This document shows, one piece after another, positions 49,876-60,163 of a stretch of DNA of 64,000 bases; position 1 is the first letter of the stretch; every line of letters starts with the position of its first letter. Under the pieces are notes generated by a model, which was not told the DNA's origin, did no database searches, and saw nothing but the letters and a program-made list of their open reading frames with translations. The stretch comes from Geoalkalibacter ferrihydriticus DSM 17813. Lineage in GTDB: Bacteria > Desulfobacterota > Desulfuromonadia > Desulfuromonadales > Geoalkalibacteraceae. Where the stretch lies: positions 111,208 through 175,207 of the forward strand of contig NZ_JWJD01000006.1 in NCBI RefSeq assembly GCF_000820505.1, in the 5' to 3' direction. The translations under genes were made by a program, and so were the position numbers.

Positions 49876-52406
49876 AGGAGCCGGCGCTTTTGCCCCAGGC
49901 CTGGCGTCTGGCCCGTCGTGAACTGCGCGGCGGCCTGCACGGTTTCGGCGTGTTTCTCGCCTGCCTGTTTCTCGGCGTGTTCGCCATCAGCGCCGTCGGC
50001 TCTTTTGCCGCGGCGGCGCGCAGCGGCCTGCTCACCGACGCCCGCGCTCTGCTCGGCGGCGATGTGGAAGCGCGCCTCACTCACCGCGAACCCGATTCGG
50101 CGCAGCTTGATTTTCTCGAGGCGCGCGGCCGCTTATCGCGGGTCGTCGAAATGCGCGCCATGGCACGCGCGGCCGCCGCTGATGGGCGTCTGCTGGTGGA
50201 ACTCAAGGCGGTGGACGATGCCTATCCTCTCTATGGCGAGGTGGATATCGCTCCGCCTGCGCCCCTGGCCCACGCCCTTGATCGTGGTGAGGACGGTATT
50301 TATGGCGCACTGGCCGAGACGGCCCTGTTGCAGCGCCTGGATCTCCAGGTGGGGGATCGTGTCCACTTGGGGGATGCCGAGTTGCGCATCGCCGGGGTCC
50401 TGGTCCGCGAGCCCGATCGCACTTTCGGCGCCTTTACTCTGGGACCCCGCTTGCTGATCAGCCGCAGCGCCCTGACGGAAACCGGCCTGTTGCAACCGGG
50501 CAGCCTGGTGACTTATGCCTATCGTCTGCGTTTGCCGGCCGATGAGGTCGCAGAGGATGTGCGCGCCGAACTTCAGACGGCGTTTCCCGATGCCGGCTGG
50601 CGCCTGCGCACCTGGCGCGAAGCCGATCCGCGGGTGCGCGATTTCATCGATCGTATGGCTCTCAATCTTACCCTGGTGGGCTTGTGCGCCCTGCTGGTCG
50701 GGGGCCTGGGGGTGGCCGGAGCGGTCCGCGGCTATCTCGGCGGCAAGGTGTTTCACATCGCCGCGATGAAATGCGTCGGTGCGCCGGGGCGGGTCATCTT
50801 TGCCGGGTATCTTTTGCAGATTCTGATCCTCGGGGCGGTGGGCGCAGCCGCCGGGCTGCTGGCCGGGGGCAGTGTGCCCTGGCTTGCCGTGCACCTGTTC
50901 GGCGAGCGTCTGCCGGTGCCTTTGCAGCCCGGTTTCTATCCCCAGCCCCTTCTGACCTCGGCGCTTTTCGGCCTGCTCATCGCCCTGGTGTTTTCCCTCA
51001 AGGCCCTGGGCGTCGCGCGCCGCGTACCGCCCTCGGTGTTGTTTCGCGGCTATGCGGAAACCATTCGCCTCTCGCCCGGGGGCGGAATCTGGTTGGCCGT
51101 TGTCCTCTCCGCAGCGGGTTTGGCCCTGCTCACCGTTCTGACCAGTCCCGACCGGCGCCTCGCCCTGTGGTTCATTGCCGGGGCGCTGGCCTGCTTTGCC
51201 ATCTTCCGCGGGCTCTCCGCCCTGATCATCGTTCTTGCGCGGCGTGCGCCCCGGCCTGCGCAGCCCAGCCTGCGACTGGCTCTGGCCAATATCCACCGGC
51301 GTGGTTCACCGGCGGGCAGTGCGGTATTTTCGCTGGGATTGGGGCTGACCGCCCTGGTCATCGTCGCCCTGGTGCAGGCCAATCTCAATCGCCTCGTCGA
51401 TGAAACGGTACCGGACGAAGCGCCGGCCTTTTTCTTCATGGACATTCAAAGCGATCAGGTTGCGCAGTTCGAGGAAGCCCTGGCCGCGGTGCCGGGGGTG
51501 AGCCGCAGCGAGCGCCACCCGACCCTGCGCGGTCGAATCACCGCTATCGACGGGGTTCCTGTGGAGCAGGCGGAGGTTGATCCCGAGGTGCGCTGGGCGG
51601 TGCGCGGCGATCGTTTTCTGAGCTATGCCGCCGACCTGCCGGAGAGCACCGAAGTGGTGGCCGGGAGCCGGTGGCCGCGCGATTACAGCGGACCGCCGCT
51701 GTTGTCCCTGACCACCGATCTCGCCGAAGGTTTCGGCATCGACGTCGGCGACACCTTGACGGTCAACGTGCTCGGCCGCGAGGTCACCGCCGAGATCGCC
51801 AATCTGCGCCGCGTCGACTGGTCAACTCTGGATCTCAACTTCGCCCTGCTGTTTGCGCCGGGCACCCTGGAAGGCGCGCCCCAGACCCACATCGCCACGG
51901 TCTATGTCGCACCCGCCGACGAAGCCGCCTTGCTGCGCACCGTCACCGACCGCCTGCCCAACGTCTCGGCCATCGGTATCCGCGAAGTGCTCGCCAATGT
52001 GGCGCGCACCCTGGAGCGCATCGGCCTGGTGTTTCAGGCCATGGCGGGGGTGGCTCTGGTGACGGGGTTTCTGGTGCTGGCCGGGGCGATTTCCGCCGAT
52101 CAGCATCGGCGTATCCACGACGCGGTGATCTTCAAGGTATGCGGTGCCACGCGCCGCGACATCCTGAGCGCCTTTGCCGCCGAATTCCTGTTGCTCGGCC
52201 TGGCTGCCGCGGCGATCAGCGCCCTGGTGGGCGGACTGGCAGCCTGGGGGATTCTCGAAGGGTTGATGAATACGCCTTTCAGCCTGCGCGGCGGCACGGT
52301 GCTGTTGACCCTGAGTGTCGGGCTGGCCCTGACTCTGGCTTTAGGGCTGGCGGGCACCTGGAAGGCCCTGGGGCAGAAGCCGGCGGCTTATCTGCGGGAG
52401 GATTGA
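49872..52406 (+). CDS. ybbP: YbbP-like FtsX-family ABC permease
   Basis: Permease of 844 residues with a duplicated FtsX architecture. First membrane segment about 27-48 (FLACLFLGVFAISAVGSFAA). A periplasmic domain about 50-260 precedes the first helix block (about 260-400), then central helices (about 410-500), a second periplasmic domain, and a C-terminal helix block (about 715-835, with FKVCGATRRDIL). Works with the ATPase that overlaps by 4 bases; substrate unknown. Confidence 0.92.
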   Translation: MKEPALLPQAWRLARRELRGGLHGFGVFLACLFLGVFAISAVGSFAAAARSGLLTDARALLGGDVEARLTHREPDSAQLDFLEARGRLSRVVEMRAMARAAAADGRLLVELKAVDDAYPLYGEVDIAPPAPLAHALDRGEDGIYGALAETALLQRLDLQVGDRVHLGDAELRIAGVLVREPDRTFGAFTLGPRLLISRSALTETGLLQPGSLVTYAYRLRLPADEVAEDVRAELQTAFPDAGWRLRTWREADPRVRDFIDRMALNLTLVGLCALLVGGLGVAGAVRGYLGGKVFHIAAMKCVGAPGRVIFAGYLLQILILGAVGAAAGLLAGGSVPWLAVHLFGERLPVPLQPGFYPQPLLTSALFGLLIALVFSLKALGVARRVPPSVLFRGYAETIRLSPGGGIWLAVVLSAAGLALLTVLTSPDRRLALWFIAGALACFAIFRGLSALIIVLARRAPRPAQPSLRLALANIHRRGSPAGSAVFSLGLGLTALVIVALVQANLNRLVDETVPDEAPAFFFMDIQSDQVAQFEEALAAVPGVSRSERHPTLRGRITAIDGVPVEQAEVDPEVRWAVRGDRFLSYAADLPESTEVVAGSRWPRDYSGPPLLSLTTDLAEGFGIDVGDTLTVNVLGREVTAEIANLRRVDWSTLDLNFALLFAPGTLEGAPQTHIATVYVAPADEAALLRTVTDRLPNVSAIGIREVLANVARTLERIGLVFQAMAGVALVTGFLVLAGAISADQHRRIHDAVIFKVCGATRRDILSAFAAEFLLLGLAAAAISALVGGLAAWGILEGLMNTPFSLRGGTVLLTLSVGLALTLALGLAGTWKALGQKPAAYLRED

Positions 52407-52478
52407 AGGGTTGTGGGCATTTGTCCTTGGTCGTTGGTTTTGACGTATTTCGTCACGGAGCTGTGTTAGGCTGGAGCC

Positions 52479-53783
52479 ATGGCCGATTCCGAAACCCTTG
52501 AGAAAAAACTCGCCATCCTCGCCGAGAGCGCCAAATATGACGCGTCCTGTTCGTCGAGCGGCAGTACGCGCTCCCCGGCTGGCGGGTTGGGCAATGTTGC
52601 GCGCAGCGGGGTTTGCCACAGCTGGTCGGCGGACGGGCGCTGTATTGCGCTGCTCAAGATTCTGCTCACCAACGCCTGCATTTACGATTGCGCCTATTGC
52701 GTCAACCGGCGCAGCAACGATGTGCCGCGCGCCACTCTCACCCCCGGCGAGGTGGCGGATATCACCATCAATTTCTACCGGCGCAACTACATCGAAGGGT
52801 TGTTTCTCAGCACCGGCGTGCTGCGCGATCCTGACTACACTATGGAGCAGTTGCTCGCCGCCGTGCGTAAACTGCGCGAAGATCATCGTTTCGGGGGCTA
52901 TATTCACCTCAAGCTGGTGCCCGGCGCCGATGCGCGCTGGGTTGAAGAAGCGGGGCGCTACGCCGACCGGGTAAGCATCAACATCGAGCTGCCCAGCGCC
53001 GCGAGCCTCGGGCAACTGGCGCCGGACAAGGGGCGCGCGGCGATTCTCGAGCCCATGACCCTCGCCGGACGGCTCATCACCGAGAGCCGCGCCGCGCGGC
53101 GCAAGAGTCGCAAAGCGCCGGTGTTCGCCCCGGCGGGGCAGAGCACCCAATTGATTGTCGGCGCCACCCCCGAAAGCGACCGGCACATTCTGCGCCTGTC
53201 CGAATCTCTCTATCAGCGCATGGATCTCAAGCGCGTCTACTACTCCGCCTTCATTCCCGTGAGTACCGATAATCGCCTGCCGGTTTTGACCGCCCCGCCC
53301 CTGTTGCGCGAGCACCGCCTCTATCAGGCCGACTGGTTGCTGCGCTTCTACGGTTTTGCCGCCGAGGAAATTCTCAGCGAAGAACAGCCCGATCTCGACA
53401 CGGCGCTTGATCCCAAAGCAGGCTGGGCGCTGCGCAACCTGCACCTGTTTCCCGTCGAGGTGAACCGCGCCGATTACGAGATGCTGCTGCGCGTGCCCGG
53501 AATCGGGGTGCGTTCGGCGCGCAAAATTCTGCGCGCGCGACGGGGCGGCGCGCTGGGTTTCGATGCGTTGAAGCGTCTGGGCATCGTTCTCAAGCGCGCC
53601 CGCTATTTTTTGACCGCCCAGGGACTGTATTTCGGCGAGGCGGATCTGGCAGCCGCCAACCTGCGTGAACGCTTGCTGGCCCTGCCTGCGCCGCAAAAGA
53701 AATCAGCGCAACAACTCGATCTGTTCGCGGGAGGGGCCGAATCACAGGAACACTTTTCCGCGACGGTGACAGGGGAAATGTAG
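52479..53783 (+). CDS. Putative DNA modification/repair radical SAM protein
   Basis: Radical SAM protein of 434 residues resembling the rSAM_link_UDG family. SAM-cluster motif C67-x3-C71-x2-C74 (CIYDCAYCVNRRSND). Extra Cys at C46 (GVCHSW) and C55. A C-terminal helix-hairpin-helix, VPGIGVRSARKILRARRGG (about 345-363), suggests DNA contact. In many genomes this gene is followed by a uracil-DNA-glycosylase-linked partner; here the next gene is a convergent MscS channel. The substrate reaction is unknown. Confidence 0.88.
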   Translation: MADSETLEKKLAILAESAKYDASCSSSGSTRSPAGGLGNVARSGVCHSWSADGRCIALLKILLTNACIYDCAYCVNRRSNDVPRATLTPGEVADITINFYRRNYIEGLFLSTGVLRDPDYTMEQLLAAVRKLREDHRFGGYIHLKLVPGADARWVEEAGRYADRVSINIELPSAASLGQLAPDKGRAAILEPMTLAGRLITESRAARRKSRKAPVFAPAGQSTQLIVGATPESDRHILRLSESLYQRMDLKRVYYSAFIPVSTDNRLPVLTAPPLLREHRLYQADWLLRFYGFAAEEILSEEQPDLDTALDPKAGWALRNLHLFPVEVNRADYEMLLRVPGIGVRSARKILRARRGGALGFDALKRLGIVLKRARYFLTAQGLYFGEADLAAANLRERLLALPAPQKKSAQQLDLFAGGAESQEHFSATVTGEM

Positions 53784-53807
53784 GAGCGATCGCCTATCTT
53801 GCCGGCC

Positions 53808-54725
53808 TCAGCCCTCGCTATTGTCGCTTTTGTCGTTTTTCCGCAAGTCGGCCATTCTCACGTCCAGACCGCCTCCCTTGATGTGCAAATCGTGCTGGGA
53901 GAAGGGGATTTCAACGCCATGTTCGGCGAACTTGTCATAAATAGCGAAATTGACGGAGCTTACCAACCTTCCCCGGCGGTGCACCTGACTGGAACTCCAG
54001 ACGCGCAACTCAAAGAGAAGACCGCTGTCGCCGAATTCCCTCAGGCACACTGTCGGCTCAGGACTGGCCAGGATATCCGGATTGTTCGCCGCGACCTCCA
54101 GCAATAGTTTTTCCACCAGTCGCGCGTTGCTGCCGTAGGCGACGGAAACCTGAATGCGAAAGCGTACCAGAAATTCGTTATGGCTCCAGTTGACCACATT
54201 TTCGACGATGAATTTGGAGTTCGGCACAATGATGGAGATATTGTCGTTGGTGACCACCGTGGTGCTGCGCCCGCCGATGTGAATCACGTCGCCTTCGATA
54301 TTGCCCACAACAATGCGGTCGCCGACTTTGATGGGGCGCTCGAACAAAATGATCAGGCCGCTGATGAAATTGCTGACGATGTTTTGCAGGCCGAAGCCGA
54401 GGCCGATGCCCGCCGCACCGGCCAGGACGTTAAGCGTGGTGAGATCGATCCCCGCTGTCTGCAGGATGACGACAAAGCCGATCACCAGAACAAAGTAGCG
54501 AATGATCGACCCGGTCGCCTGTCTGACCCCAATGCTCATCCGCGTTCTGGTCAAGGCATTTTCGACCATCCAGCGGCGCAATTTCCCGCTGAGGTAGAAG
54601 AGGAGAAAAAGAAAAACGACCAGGTAGATTATGGTTCCGAGGGTGACATAGGTATCGCCGAGAGCGAAGAGACGAATCCCCAGAACCTCTTTTGCGCGCT
54701 CAAACCAGGCTTGATCTATCTGCAT
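53808..54725 (-). CDS. MscS-family mechanosensitive channel
   Basis: Channel of 305 residues with about three to four membrane segments. The pore helix is LNVLAGAAGIGLGFGLQNIV, followed by the beta domain FERPIKVGDRIVVGNIEGDV, where VxxIxxRSTTVVTNDN is the family strand. A C-terminal alpha/beta domain follows. GGGAGA precedes the ATG. It converges on the radical SAM gene with a 24-base gap. Confidence 0.92.
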   Translation of the reverse strand: MQIDQAWFERAKEVLGIRLFALGDTYVTLGTIIYLVVFLFLLFYLSGKLRRWMVENALTRTRMSIGVRQATGSIIRYFVLVIGFVVILQTAGIDLTTLNVLAGAAGIGLGFGLQNIVSNFISGLIILFERPIKVGDRIVVGNIEGDVIHIGGRSTTVVTNDNISIIVPNSKFIVENVVNWSHNEFLVRFRIQVSVAYGSNARLVEKLLLEVAANNPDILASPEPTVCLREFGDSGLLFELRVWSSSQVHRRGRLVSSVNFAIYDKFAEHGVEIPFSQHDLHIKGGGLDVRMADLRKNDKSDNSEG

Positions 54726-55100
54726 GCCTGTCTCCCAGGGTTAATTGAGGAAAAAACGGCGCGAATGCGCACCTATCAAAAATATAGACGGGATAGAGCG
54801 ATTGTCATCCCCTCCCGGTAGAGGCTTGGGCCTGAGCTGAGAAAGAGCGGGGCGCAAAACCGAGCCAGGGATCAGCTTTTCCGGATTTAACACCCTGCAT
54901 TTCCGGCGATCCAGACCGATCCTGATCGCCATTGGGTTTTTGGCTCTTTCACAGCGGCCCGAGACCTTCCATCCTTGAGGGGTCCCGGGTTGTCGGCGGA
55001 TTTCCATCCGGGTGTTTTCACAGGCGGTGAAACGTGATAACAATACCAGATCGCATCGTTATTGAACGCCTTTGAATTACAGTGAGAAAGGTCAACAATC
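54726..55100. other. divergent intergenic region
   Basis: About 375 bases between the leftward MscS gene and the rightward DUF1015 gene. No ORF with support, no obvious terminator. It must hold promoters for both genes, but I could not single out a -35/-10 pair. Confidence 0.45.
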
Positions 55101-56435
55101 ATGAAATTTGATCAGATCGGGCTGATGGTGCCGGATATTCTGCTCCCCGCAGAACAGGTCGATATGCAGCGCTGGGCGGTCATCGCCTGTGATCAGTACA
55201 CCTCCGAGCGTGCTTATTGGCAACGCCTCGCCCAGCAGGTGGGCGAGGCGCCTTCGACACTGAAACTGATTTTGCCCGAAGTCTATCTCGAGGACGCCGA
55301 TGTTGAACAGCGCATCCGTGCGATCAATCAGACCATGGCGGATTACCTTGTCCAAGGGCTGTTCAAGAAGCTGTCAGAAACCATGATTCTGGTGGACCGG
55401 CGCACTGTGCAGGTGCCCTCACGCAAAGGATTGATGGTTGCTCTGGATCTTGAGCGCTATGATTACCGGCCGGGCTCACAGAGCCTGATCCGCGCCACAG
55501 AGGGTACCATCGTCGAGCGTCTGCCGCCGCGCATCAGGGTACGGGAAAATGCCCCCATCGAACTGCCCCATATCATGGTGCTCATCGATGACCCGCAGCG
55601 TACCGTGATCGAGCCCCTTTTCGAGGCGAAGCTTGAAAAAGCCTATGATTTCGAGCTGCTCAACAACGGCGGACACTTACGGGGTTATCGGGTGGATCAG
55701 CCGCAACTGATTGAACAGGTGGTCAGGGCCTTGGAGCACTTGGCCGCCCCCGAAGTGTATCGCGATCGCTACAATGTGGAGGGCGAGGTGATGCTCTACG
55801 CCATGGGCGACGGCAATCACTCCTTCGCCACCGCCAAAGCCATCTGGGAGAGGATCAAGGAGCAGGCCGACGACCCGCGTCAGGTGATGGACCACCCGGC
55901 CCGCTTCGCCCTGGTGGAACTGGTCAACGTCCATGACCCGGGGCTTGAATTCGAGGCCATTCACCGCGTACTGTTCGAGGTGGATGCTGCCTTGCTCCAG
56001 CGCGAACTGAACGAATATTTCGCCGCACGCAAAACCCCGCTGACACTCAGCCCTTGCGCGGATTTCAAGAGCGCCCAGGAATCGGCCCAAAAGGCTGAAG
56101 GCGCTCATGCCTTCGTCATGGTCCTGCCCGGCGCCTGCTTTGCCTGCGAAGTCGCCGATCCTGAATACACCCTGGAAGTGGCCACCCTGCAGGCGTTTCT
56201 GGACGATTTTCTGCGCCGCCATCCCGAGGTGCGTATCGATTATATCCACGGTGAGCGCGAAGTGACCGACCTCGGCGGGCAAAAAAATAACGCGGGCTTC
56301 TACCTGCCGGCCATCTCCAAGCACGACTTTTTCCGCACCATCGTCATCGATGGTGCCCTGCCGCGCAAAACCTTCTCCATGGGCGAGGCCGACGAAAAAC
56401 GCTTTTACCTCGAATGCCGCAAGATCTCAGCCTGA
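55101..56435 (+). CDS. DUF1015 family protein
   Basis: Protein of 444 residues of a widespread family of unknown biochemistry. It shows the family marks [34 protein letters not shown] (DGNH motif), [15 protein letters not shown], and the C-terminal IHGEREV...[15 protein letters not shown]...[19 protein letters not shown]. The last part resembles motifs that handle phosphorylated ligands, but no activity is assigned here. GAAAGG precedes the ATG. The downstream kinase-like gene is tightly linked. Confidence 0.88.
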   Translation: MKFDQIGLMVPDILLPAEQVDMQRWAVIACDQYTSERAYWQRLAQQVGEAPSTLKLILPEVYLEDADVEQRIRAINQTMADYLVQGLFKKLSETMILVDRRTVQVPSRKGLMVALDLERYDYRPGSQSLIRATEGTIVERLPPRIRVRENAPIELPHIMVLIDDPQRTVIEPLFEAKLEKAYDFELLNNGGHLRGYRVDQPQLIEQVVRALEHLAAPEVYRDRYNVEGEVMLYAMGDGNHSFATAKAIWERIKEQADDPRQVMDHPARFALVELVNVHDPGLEFEAIHRVLFEVDAALLQRELNEYFAARKTPLTLSPCADFKSAQESAQKAEGAHAFVMVLPGACFACEVADPEYTLEVATLQAFLDDFLRRHPEVRIDYIHGEREVTDLGGQKNNAGFYLPAISKHDFFRTIVIDGALPRKTFSMGEADEKRFYLECRKISA

Positions 56436-56440
56436 AGGCC

Positions 56441-57427
56441 ATGCCGATTTCCCCGGAAACTCTCATCTGTGAGGCCACCGGCGCGGCTCAAGCGCAGCGG
56501 CGCGCGCGGATCCAGTCTCTGTGGAGCGGTTACGGCGAGATCGTTCGCTATGCTTTGCAGGGAAGCGAGCTTGCGAGCGTCGTCGTCAAGAACGTTATCT
56601 TTCCCACCGCGATCGACCACCCCCGCGGTTGGCACAACGATGTCGGGCATCAGCGCAAGGTGCGCTCCTATGAAGTGGAGATGGCCTGGTACCGCGACTG
56701 GAGCCGCCGCTGTGACCAGCACTGCCGGGTGCCGCGTTGCTACGCTTTGCGTACGTTCGGCGAGCGCCACCTGATGGTGCTGGAGGATCTCGACGCGGCC
56801 GGCTTTCCCCGCCGCAAGGAGCGCCTCGACCGGCACGAAGCTCTGGCCTGCCTGAGCTGGTTGGCTCACTTTCACGCTCTCTTTTTGGGCGAAAAACCCA
56901 CCGACCTCTGGCCCATCGGCAGCTACTGGCATCTCGCCACCCGCCAGGCGGAATGGCGGATGATTAAGGATGCGGCGCTTCGCCAGGCCGCCGCAACGCT
57001 TGACGCACGGCTCAATGCCTGCCGCTTCCAGACCCTCATCCACGGCGATGCCAAAGTCGCCAATTTCTGTTTTTCCCAAGACGGCCGCCGTGTGGCCGCG
57101 GTAGATTTTCAGTACGTGGGCGGGGGCTGCGGGATGAAGGATGTGGCCTACTTCCTCGGCAGCTGTCTCGATGAGCGCGAGCAGCGCGAGAGGGAGGGCG
57201 ATCTGCTCGATGGCTATTTCGCGGCACTTCGCCGCGCCTTGAAAGTGCGGGGGAAAGACTTCGATTCCTCCGCGCTTGAGGCCGAGTGGCGCGCCATCTT
57301 TCCCCTGGCCCAGGCCGATTTCTATCGCTTTCTGGTCGGCTGGTGTCCGGAGCACTGGAAGGTTCACGATTACAGCCGCAAGGTGGCGCTCACAGTGGTG
57401 GCGGGGCTGCTCAAAGAGGAGGGGTGA
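56441..57427 (+). CDS. Aminoglycoside-phosphotransferase-like kinase
   Basis: Protein kinase-fold phosphotransferase of 328 residues (ecdysteroid-kinase/APH type). Catalytic loop HGDAKVANF (Asp and Asn; about 198-206), metal motif [10 protein letters not shown], and the hinge-like segment [12 protein letters not shown]. The small-molecule substrate is unknown. ATG 56441 has GAAGG close upstream; ATG 56414 would overlap DUF1015 by 22 bases. Co-transcribed with the DUF1015 gene. Confidence 0.8.
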   Translation: MPISPETLICEATGAAQAQRRARIQSLWSGYGEIVRYALQGSELASVVVKNVIFPTAIDHPRGWHNDVGHQRKVRSYEVEMAWYRDWSRRCDQHCRVPRCYALRTFGERHLMVLEDLDAAGFPRRKERLDRHEALACLSWLAHFHALFLGEKPTDLWPIGSYWHLATRQAEWRMIKDAALRQAAATLDARLNACRFQTLIHGDAKVANFCFSQDGRRVAAVDFQYVGGGCGMKDVAYFLGSCLDEREQREREGDLLDGYFAALRRALKVRGKDFDSSALEAEWRAIFPLAQADFYRFLVGWCPEHWKVHDYSRKVALTVVAGLLKEEG

Positions 57428-57485
57428 CGCTGCTCGACGGGGCGCAAAAAAGGAGGCACGTACCTTTCTTGTTTTCTTTCTCGAC

Positions 57486-57944
57486 CTATTCCCCCGCCGC
57501 CGATTTTTTCTCCCGCCGCGCCCACAGATGGGCCAGCACCACGGTCAGGCCCACGGCGATGAAAATCCGCACCCCGAGAATGATCCAGCCGTTGGCGCCC
57601 AGAACCACGAAGATCAGAGTATCCTCGACCACGGCATGACAGGTGGCGAGAAACAGCCCCAGCAGGAAAAGTTCCCGACGCGGCAGGCGTTTTTCCTGGG
57701 CGATGCGGATGATGATGCCGGCGCCGTAGGCGATGCCGAGAAAGATGCCGGTGAACAGGGGCACGGCCGCTTCCCGCGAGAGCCCCATGCCGCGCATGAG
57801 GGGATCGACGGCGTTGCCGGCGCGGCGAAAGACGGGCAGGTAGCGCAGCACCTCGAAAGCCGTCACTAGGGGGACAATGATCAACAACAGCTTGGCCGAT
57901 AGGGCCAGGGCGCCCAGGGTCGCGGAAAAAAGGGCCTCCATCAT
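57486..57944 (-). CDS. Gate-domain (nucleoside recognition) membrane protein 2
   Basis: Membrane protein of 152 residues with about four helices. LLLIIVPLVTAFEVLRYLPV and MGLSREAAVPLFTGIFLGIA match the nucleoside-recognition Gate domain shared by spore-maturation and nucleoside-transport proteins. Its ATG overlaps the stop of the preceding Gate gene (ATGA), implying a two-subunit complex. Substrate unknown. Polar tail ARREKKSAAGE. Confidence 0.8.
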   Translation of the reverse strand: MMEALFSATLGALALSAKLLLIIVPLVTAFEVLRYLPVFRRAGNAVDPLMRGMGLSREAAVPLFTGIFLGIAYGAGIIIRIAQEKRLPRRELFLLGLFLATCHAVVEDTLIFVVLGANGWIILGVRIFIAVGLTVVLAHLWARREKKSAAGE

Positions 57945-58393
57945 CCCCCCCAGATCCGGTGAAAAATTTCCAGGGTCAGACCCGCCGCCGCGGCGATCAG
58001 CAGGCGGCACAGGGTGAGAAAGCCGCCACGCGTGCCGATGCTGCCGAGAACCCCGCCCTCGAGGATCAGGTTGTGGGCGATGCCCATCATGAGCCCGCAC
58101 TGGGTGAGCTGCCAGGGGGTGAGTTCCAGAGGCGCCAAAATAGCGATGGCGGCGTAGATGTTGAGAAGAAAAGCGGCGATGAAGGCGAAGGCGGCCTCGC
58201 CGGGCAGGCCGAAATACTTCATCAGCGGCGCGAACAGTCCTCCCAGCCAGAGCATAGCGGCCGTATCCTTGAGCAAATCCACCAGGATGTAGAGGGGCAA
58301 AACGAACTTGATCAGCTTGAACGAGGTCTGCATCCCGCTAAAGAAGCCGGTGCGCAGGCGCTCGGGGATGGAGGGCACCAGACTGGGTTCCAT
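57941..58393 (-). CDS. Gate-domain (nucleoside recognition) membrane protein 1
   Basis: Membrane protein of 150 residues: FFSGMQTSFKLIKFVLPLYI, LFAPLMKYFGLPGEAAFAFI and LELTPWQLTQCGLMMGIAHN are Gate-domain features. It pairs with the overlapping downstream gene. SpmA/SpmB look similar, but the organism shows no sporulation genes here. It lies 23 bases after the MscS stop. Confidence 0.8.
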   Translation of the reverse strand: MEPSLVPSIPERLRTGFFSGMQTSFKLIKFVLPLYILVDLLKDTAAMLWLGGLFAPLMKYFGLPGEAAFAFIAAFLLNIYAAIAILAPLELTPWQLTQCGLMMGIAHNLILEGGVLGSIGTRGGFLTLCRLLIAAAAGLTLEIFHRIWGG

Positions 58394-58416
58394 GGGGGGC
58401 GCGCTCCTCTGCCTGG

Positions 58417-59298
58417 CTATGGCTGCTCGTGGGTTTGACCGGCGGGCGAGGCGCTCGTGACCGGGGGGGCTTCGACCACGCGCACCGGAAAGGGCTCGGT
58501 GACGCTCCCCGCATAGAGCGTGCGATGGGGAAAGGGAATTTCGATGCCTGCTTCGTCAAAGGCACGCTTGATACTCATCTGCATGCTGTTGCGCAATTCC
58601 AGGAAGTTTTCCCGCTTGGCCCATACCGAAAACTGGATATTGAGGGACGAATCTCCGAACCCGTTGAAAACGAAAAGGGGCTTAGGTTCATCCAGGCACA
58701 GGAGGTTTTTGTCGGCGACCTCCAAGAGTACCTTGCGCACGCGGTCGAGATCTTCCTTGTAGGCCACGCCCACCTGAATGTCGAAGCGGCGGATGGGGAA
58801 GCGGGTGAGGGTGGTCACTTCGGTTTTGATGAGCGTTTCGTTGGGAATGCGCACGTACAGGTTGTCGAAGGTGCGCAGTTTCACCGACAGCAGATCCACG
58901 GAAAGAACCTCGCCGACGGTGTTGCCCACCTTGATCATGTCGCCGGTGGAAAAGGGTCGCTCGCCGATGAGAAACAGGCCGCTGATGAAGTTGGAGGCCG
59001 AAGTTTGCGAGGCAAAGCCGATGGCCACCGAGAGCACGCCCGCCGCGCCCAGCAGCACCCCCAGGCTGAAGCCCAGTTCCCGCAGCGCGGAGGCCAGAAA
59101 CAAGCCGAGAATAAGATAATAGGCCAGGCGGCGAAATATGGCGGCGCGGTGGAGATCAAAGCGGCGCGTCGTGAACCGCTGCACCAGACGCGAAGCAAAG
59201 CGCGCCAGCAGAAAGCCCGCCACCAGAAACAACGCCGCGCGAAAGGCTTTTAGTACATGTTCGCCTGCGACTAAATCCAAAACGGAATCCAACATCAT
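58417..59298 (-). CDS. MscS-family mechanosensitive channel
   Basis: Channel of 293 residues. Membrane segments at about 18-36 and 55-78; the pore helix LLGAAGVLSVAIGFASQTSA is followed by NFISGLFLIGERPFSTGDMI and the beta domain. The C-terminal domain ends in IEIPFPHRTLY, then a Pro/Val-rich tail. GGGGAG precedes the double ATG (59298/59295). It follows the DUF432-like gene by 28 bases. Confidence 0.92.
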   Translation of the reverse strand: MMLDSVLDLVAGEHVLKAFRAALFLVAGFLLARFASRLVQRFTTRRFDLHRAAIFRRLAYYLILGLFLASALRELGFSLGVLLGAAGVLSVAIGFASQTSASNFISGLFLIGERPFSTGDMIKVGNTVGEVLSVDLLSVKLRTFDNLYVRIPNETLIKTEVTTLTRFPIRRFDIQVGVAYKEDLDRVRKVLLEVADKNLLCLDEPKPLFVFNGFGDSSLNIQFSVWAKRENFLELRNSMQMSIKRAFDEAGIEIPFPHRTLYAGSVTEPFPVRVVEAPPVTSASPAGQTHEQP

Positions 59299-59326
59299 CA
59301 GCTCCCCAGGGAGTTTTGTCAGGTTC

Positions 59327-60127
59327 TTACCCGAACAGATCGCTAAAAGCCCGCACCAAGCCGCCGCGTCCCGGCTGAGTGCGCGGGCCGCTCAGCCGTT
59401 CGGCATGGGGTGCGCACCGGGACGGGCCGGGCACCACGCGCAAGCTTGCCATGTCGCTGTCCGCCGACCGCGTGAGGTGCACCTCCTCGGTCCACAGGCT
59501 CCAGTCGGCATCACCGTACACCGACAGCAGCGGCGCGGGCAAACTCAGCTTTTCAATGGGCAGCAGGCTGCTCGCCTCGTTGCGCACTTTCACCGGCGTC
59601 ACCGCCCGGTGGGCCCGGCGCGGAACGTCGTCCAGGTGGCTGCGGGCACTGGTTCGCGCAGCGTAGCAGAGTTCGCCCTCCCGGGTGGAGGGGCCGAACC
59701 AGGTATCCGACATCTGCTGCACCGGCATCTCGCGCAAGCTGCGCGCCGGCTCGCCGAGATCCAGAGAGATCCATACCGGTGAGCTCAGAAACAAGGTGGC
59801 CTCTTCGCCCGGCGGCACGAACACCGACTGATAAGCGCGGAACACCACCGCTCGGTCGGCCAGCAGCGGCCGTATTTGCAGGCGCCCCGGGCTCGCGGAG
59901 AACACAAAGCGTTCGGCCGCCGCCTCCTCTGGCATCTGGTCCAGTGGCTCTACCTGGGCATGGGCGGCTGGAATTTCGTCGCCCAGATCCCGCGCCGTCC
60001 ACAACCACCAAACATCGTCACCGCGAAACATTCTTACCGTAATCGGGCCCATCACATATTTCAGTCCCCGGCCGGCGGCCACTTTCCGCCCGGACCACCA
60101 GGGGAGGCTCATCTGCGTGTCGTTCAC
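59327..60127 (-). CDS. Unrecognised soluble protein, possibly DUF432-like
   Basis: Protein of 266 residues, no signal or membrane segment, mostly beta in character (MGPITVRMFRGDDVWWLWTA; ERFVFSASPGRLQIRPLLAD). It resembles DUF432, a family often encoded next to MscS channels, but I cannot verify that by eye. GTG 60127 has AAGGAAGG upstream; ATG 60112 is an alternative. The next gene is the MscS channel, which supports a role with it. Confidence 0.55.
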   Translation of the reverse strand: MNDTQMSLPWWSGRKVAAGRGLKYVMGPITVRMFRGDDVWWLWTARDLGDEIPAAHAQVEPLDQMPEEAAAERFVFSASPGRLQIRPLLADRAVVFRAYQSVFVPPGEEATLFLSSPVWISLDLGEPARSLREMPVQQMSDTWFGPSTREGELCYAARTSARSHLDDVPRRAHRAVTPVKVRNEASSLLPIEKLSLPAPLLSVYGDADWSLWTEEVHLTRSADSDMASLRVVPGPSRCAPHAERLSGPRTQPGRGGLVRAFSDLFG

Positions 60128-60163
60128 GATCCTTCCTTTCGGGAAAAATGTCTGGCGGGCGGA

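Noticed and set aside
57486..58393. SpmA/SpmB spore-maturation pair
   Set aside because: The Gate domain is shared with nucleoside transporters and other membrane proteins; there is no sporulation context, so the specific names were not used.
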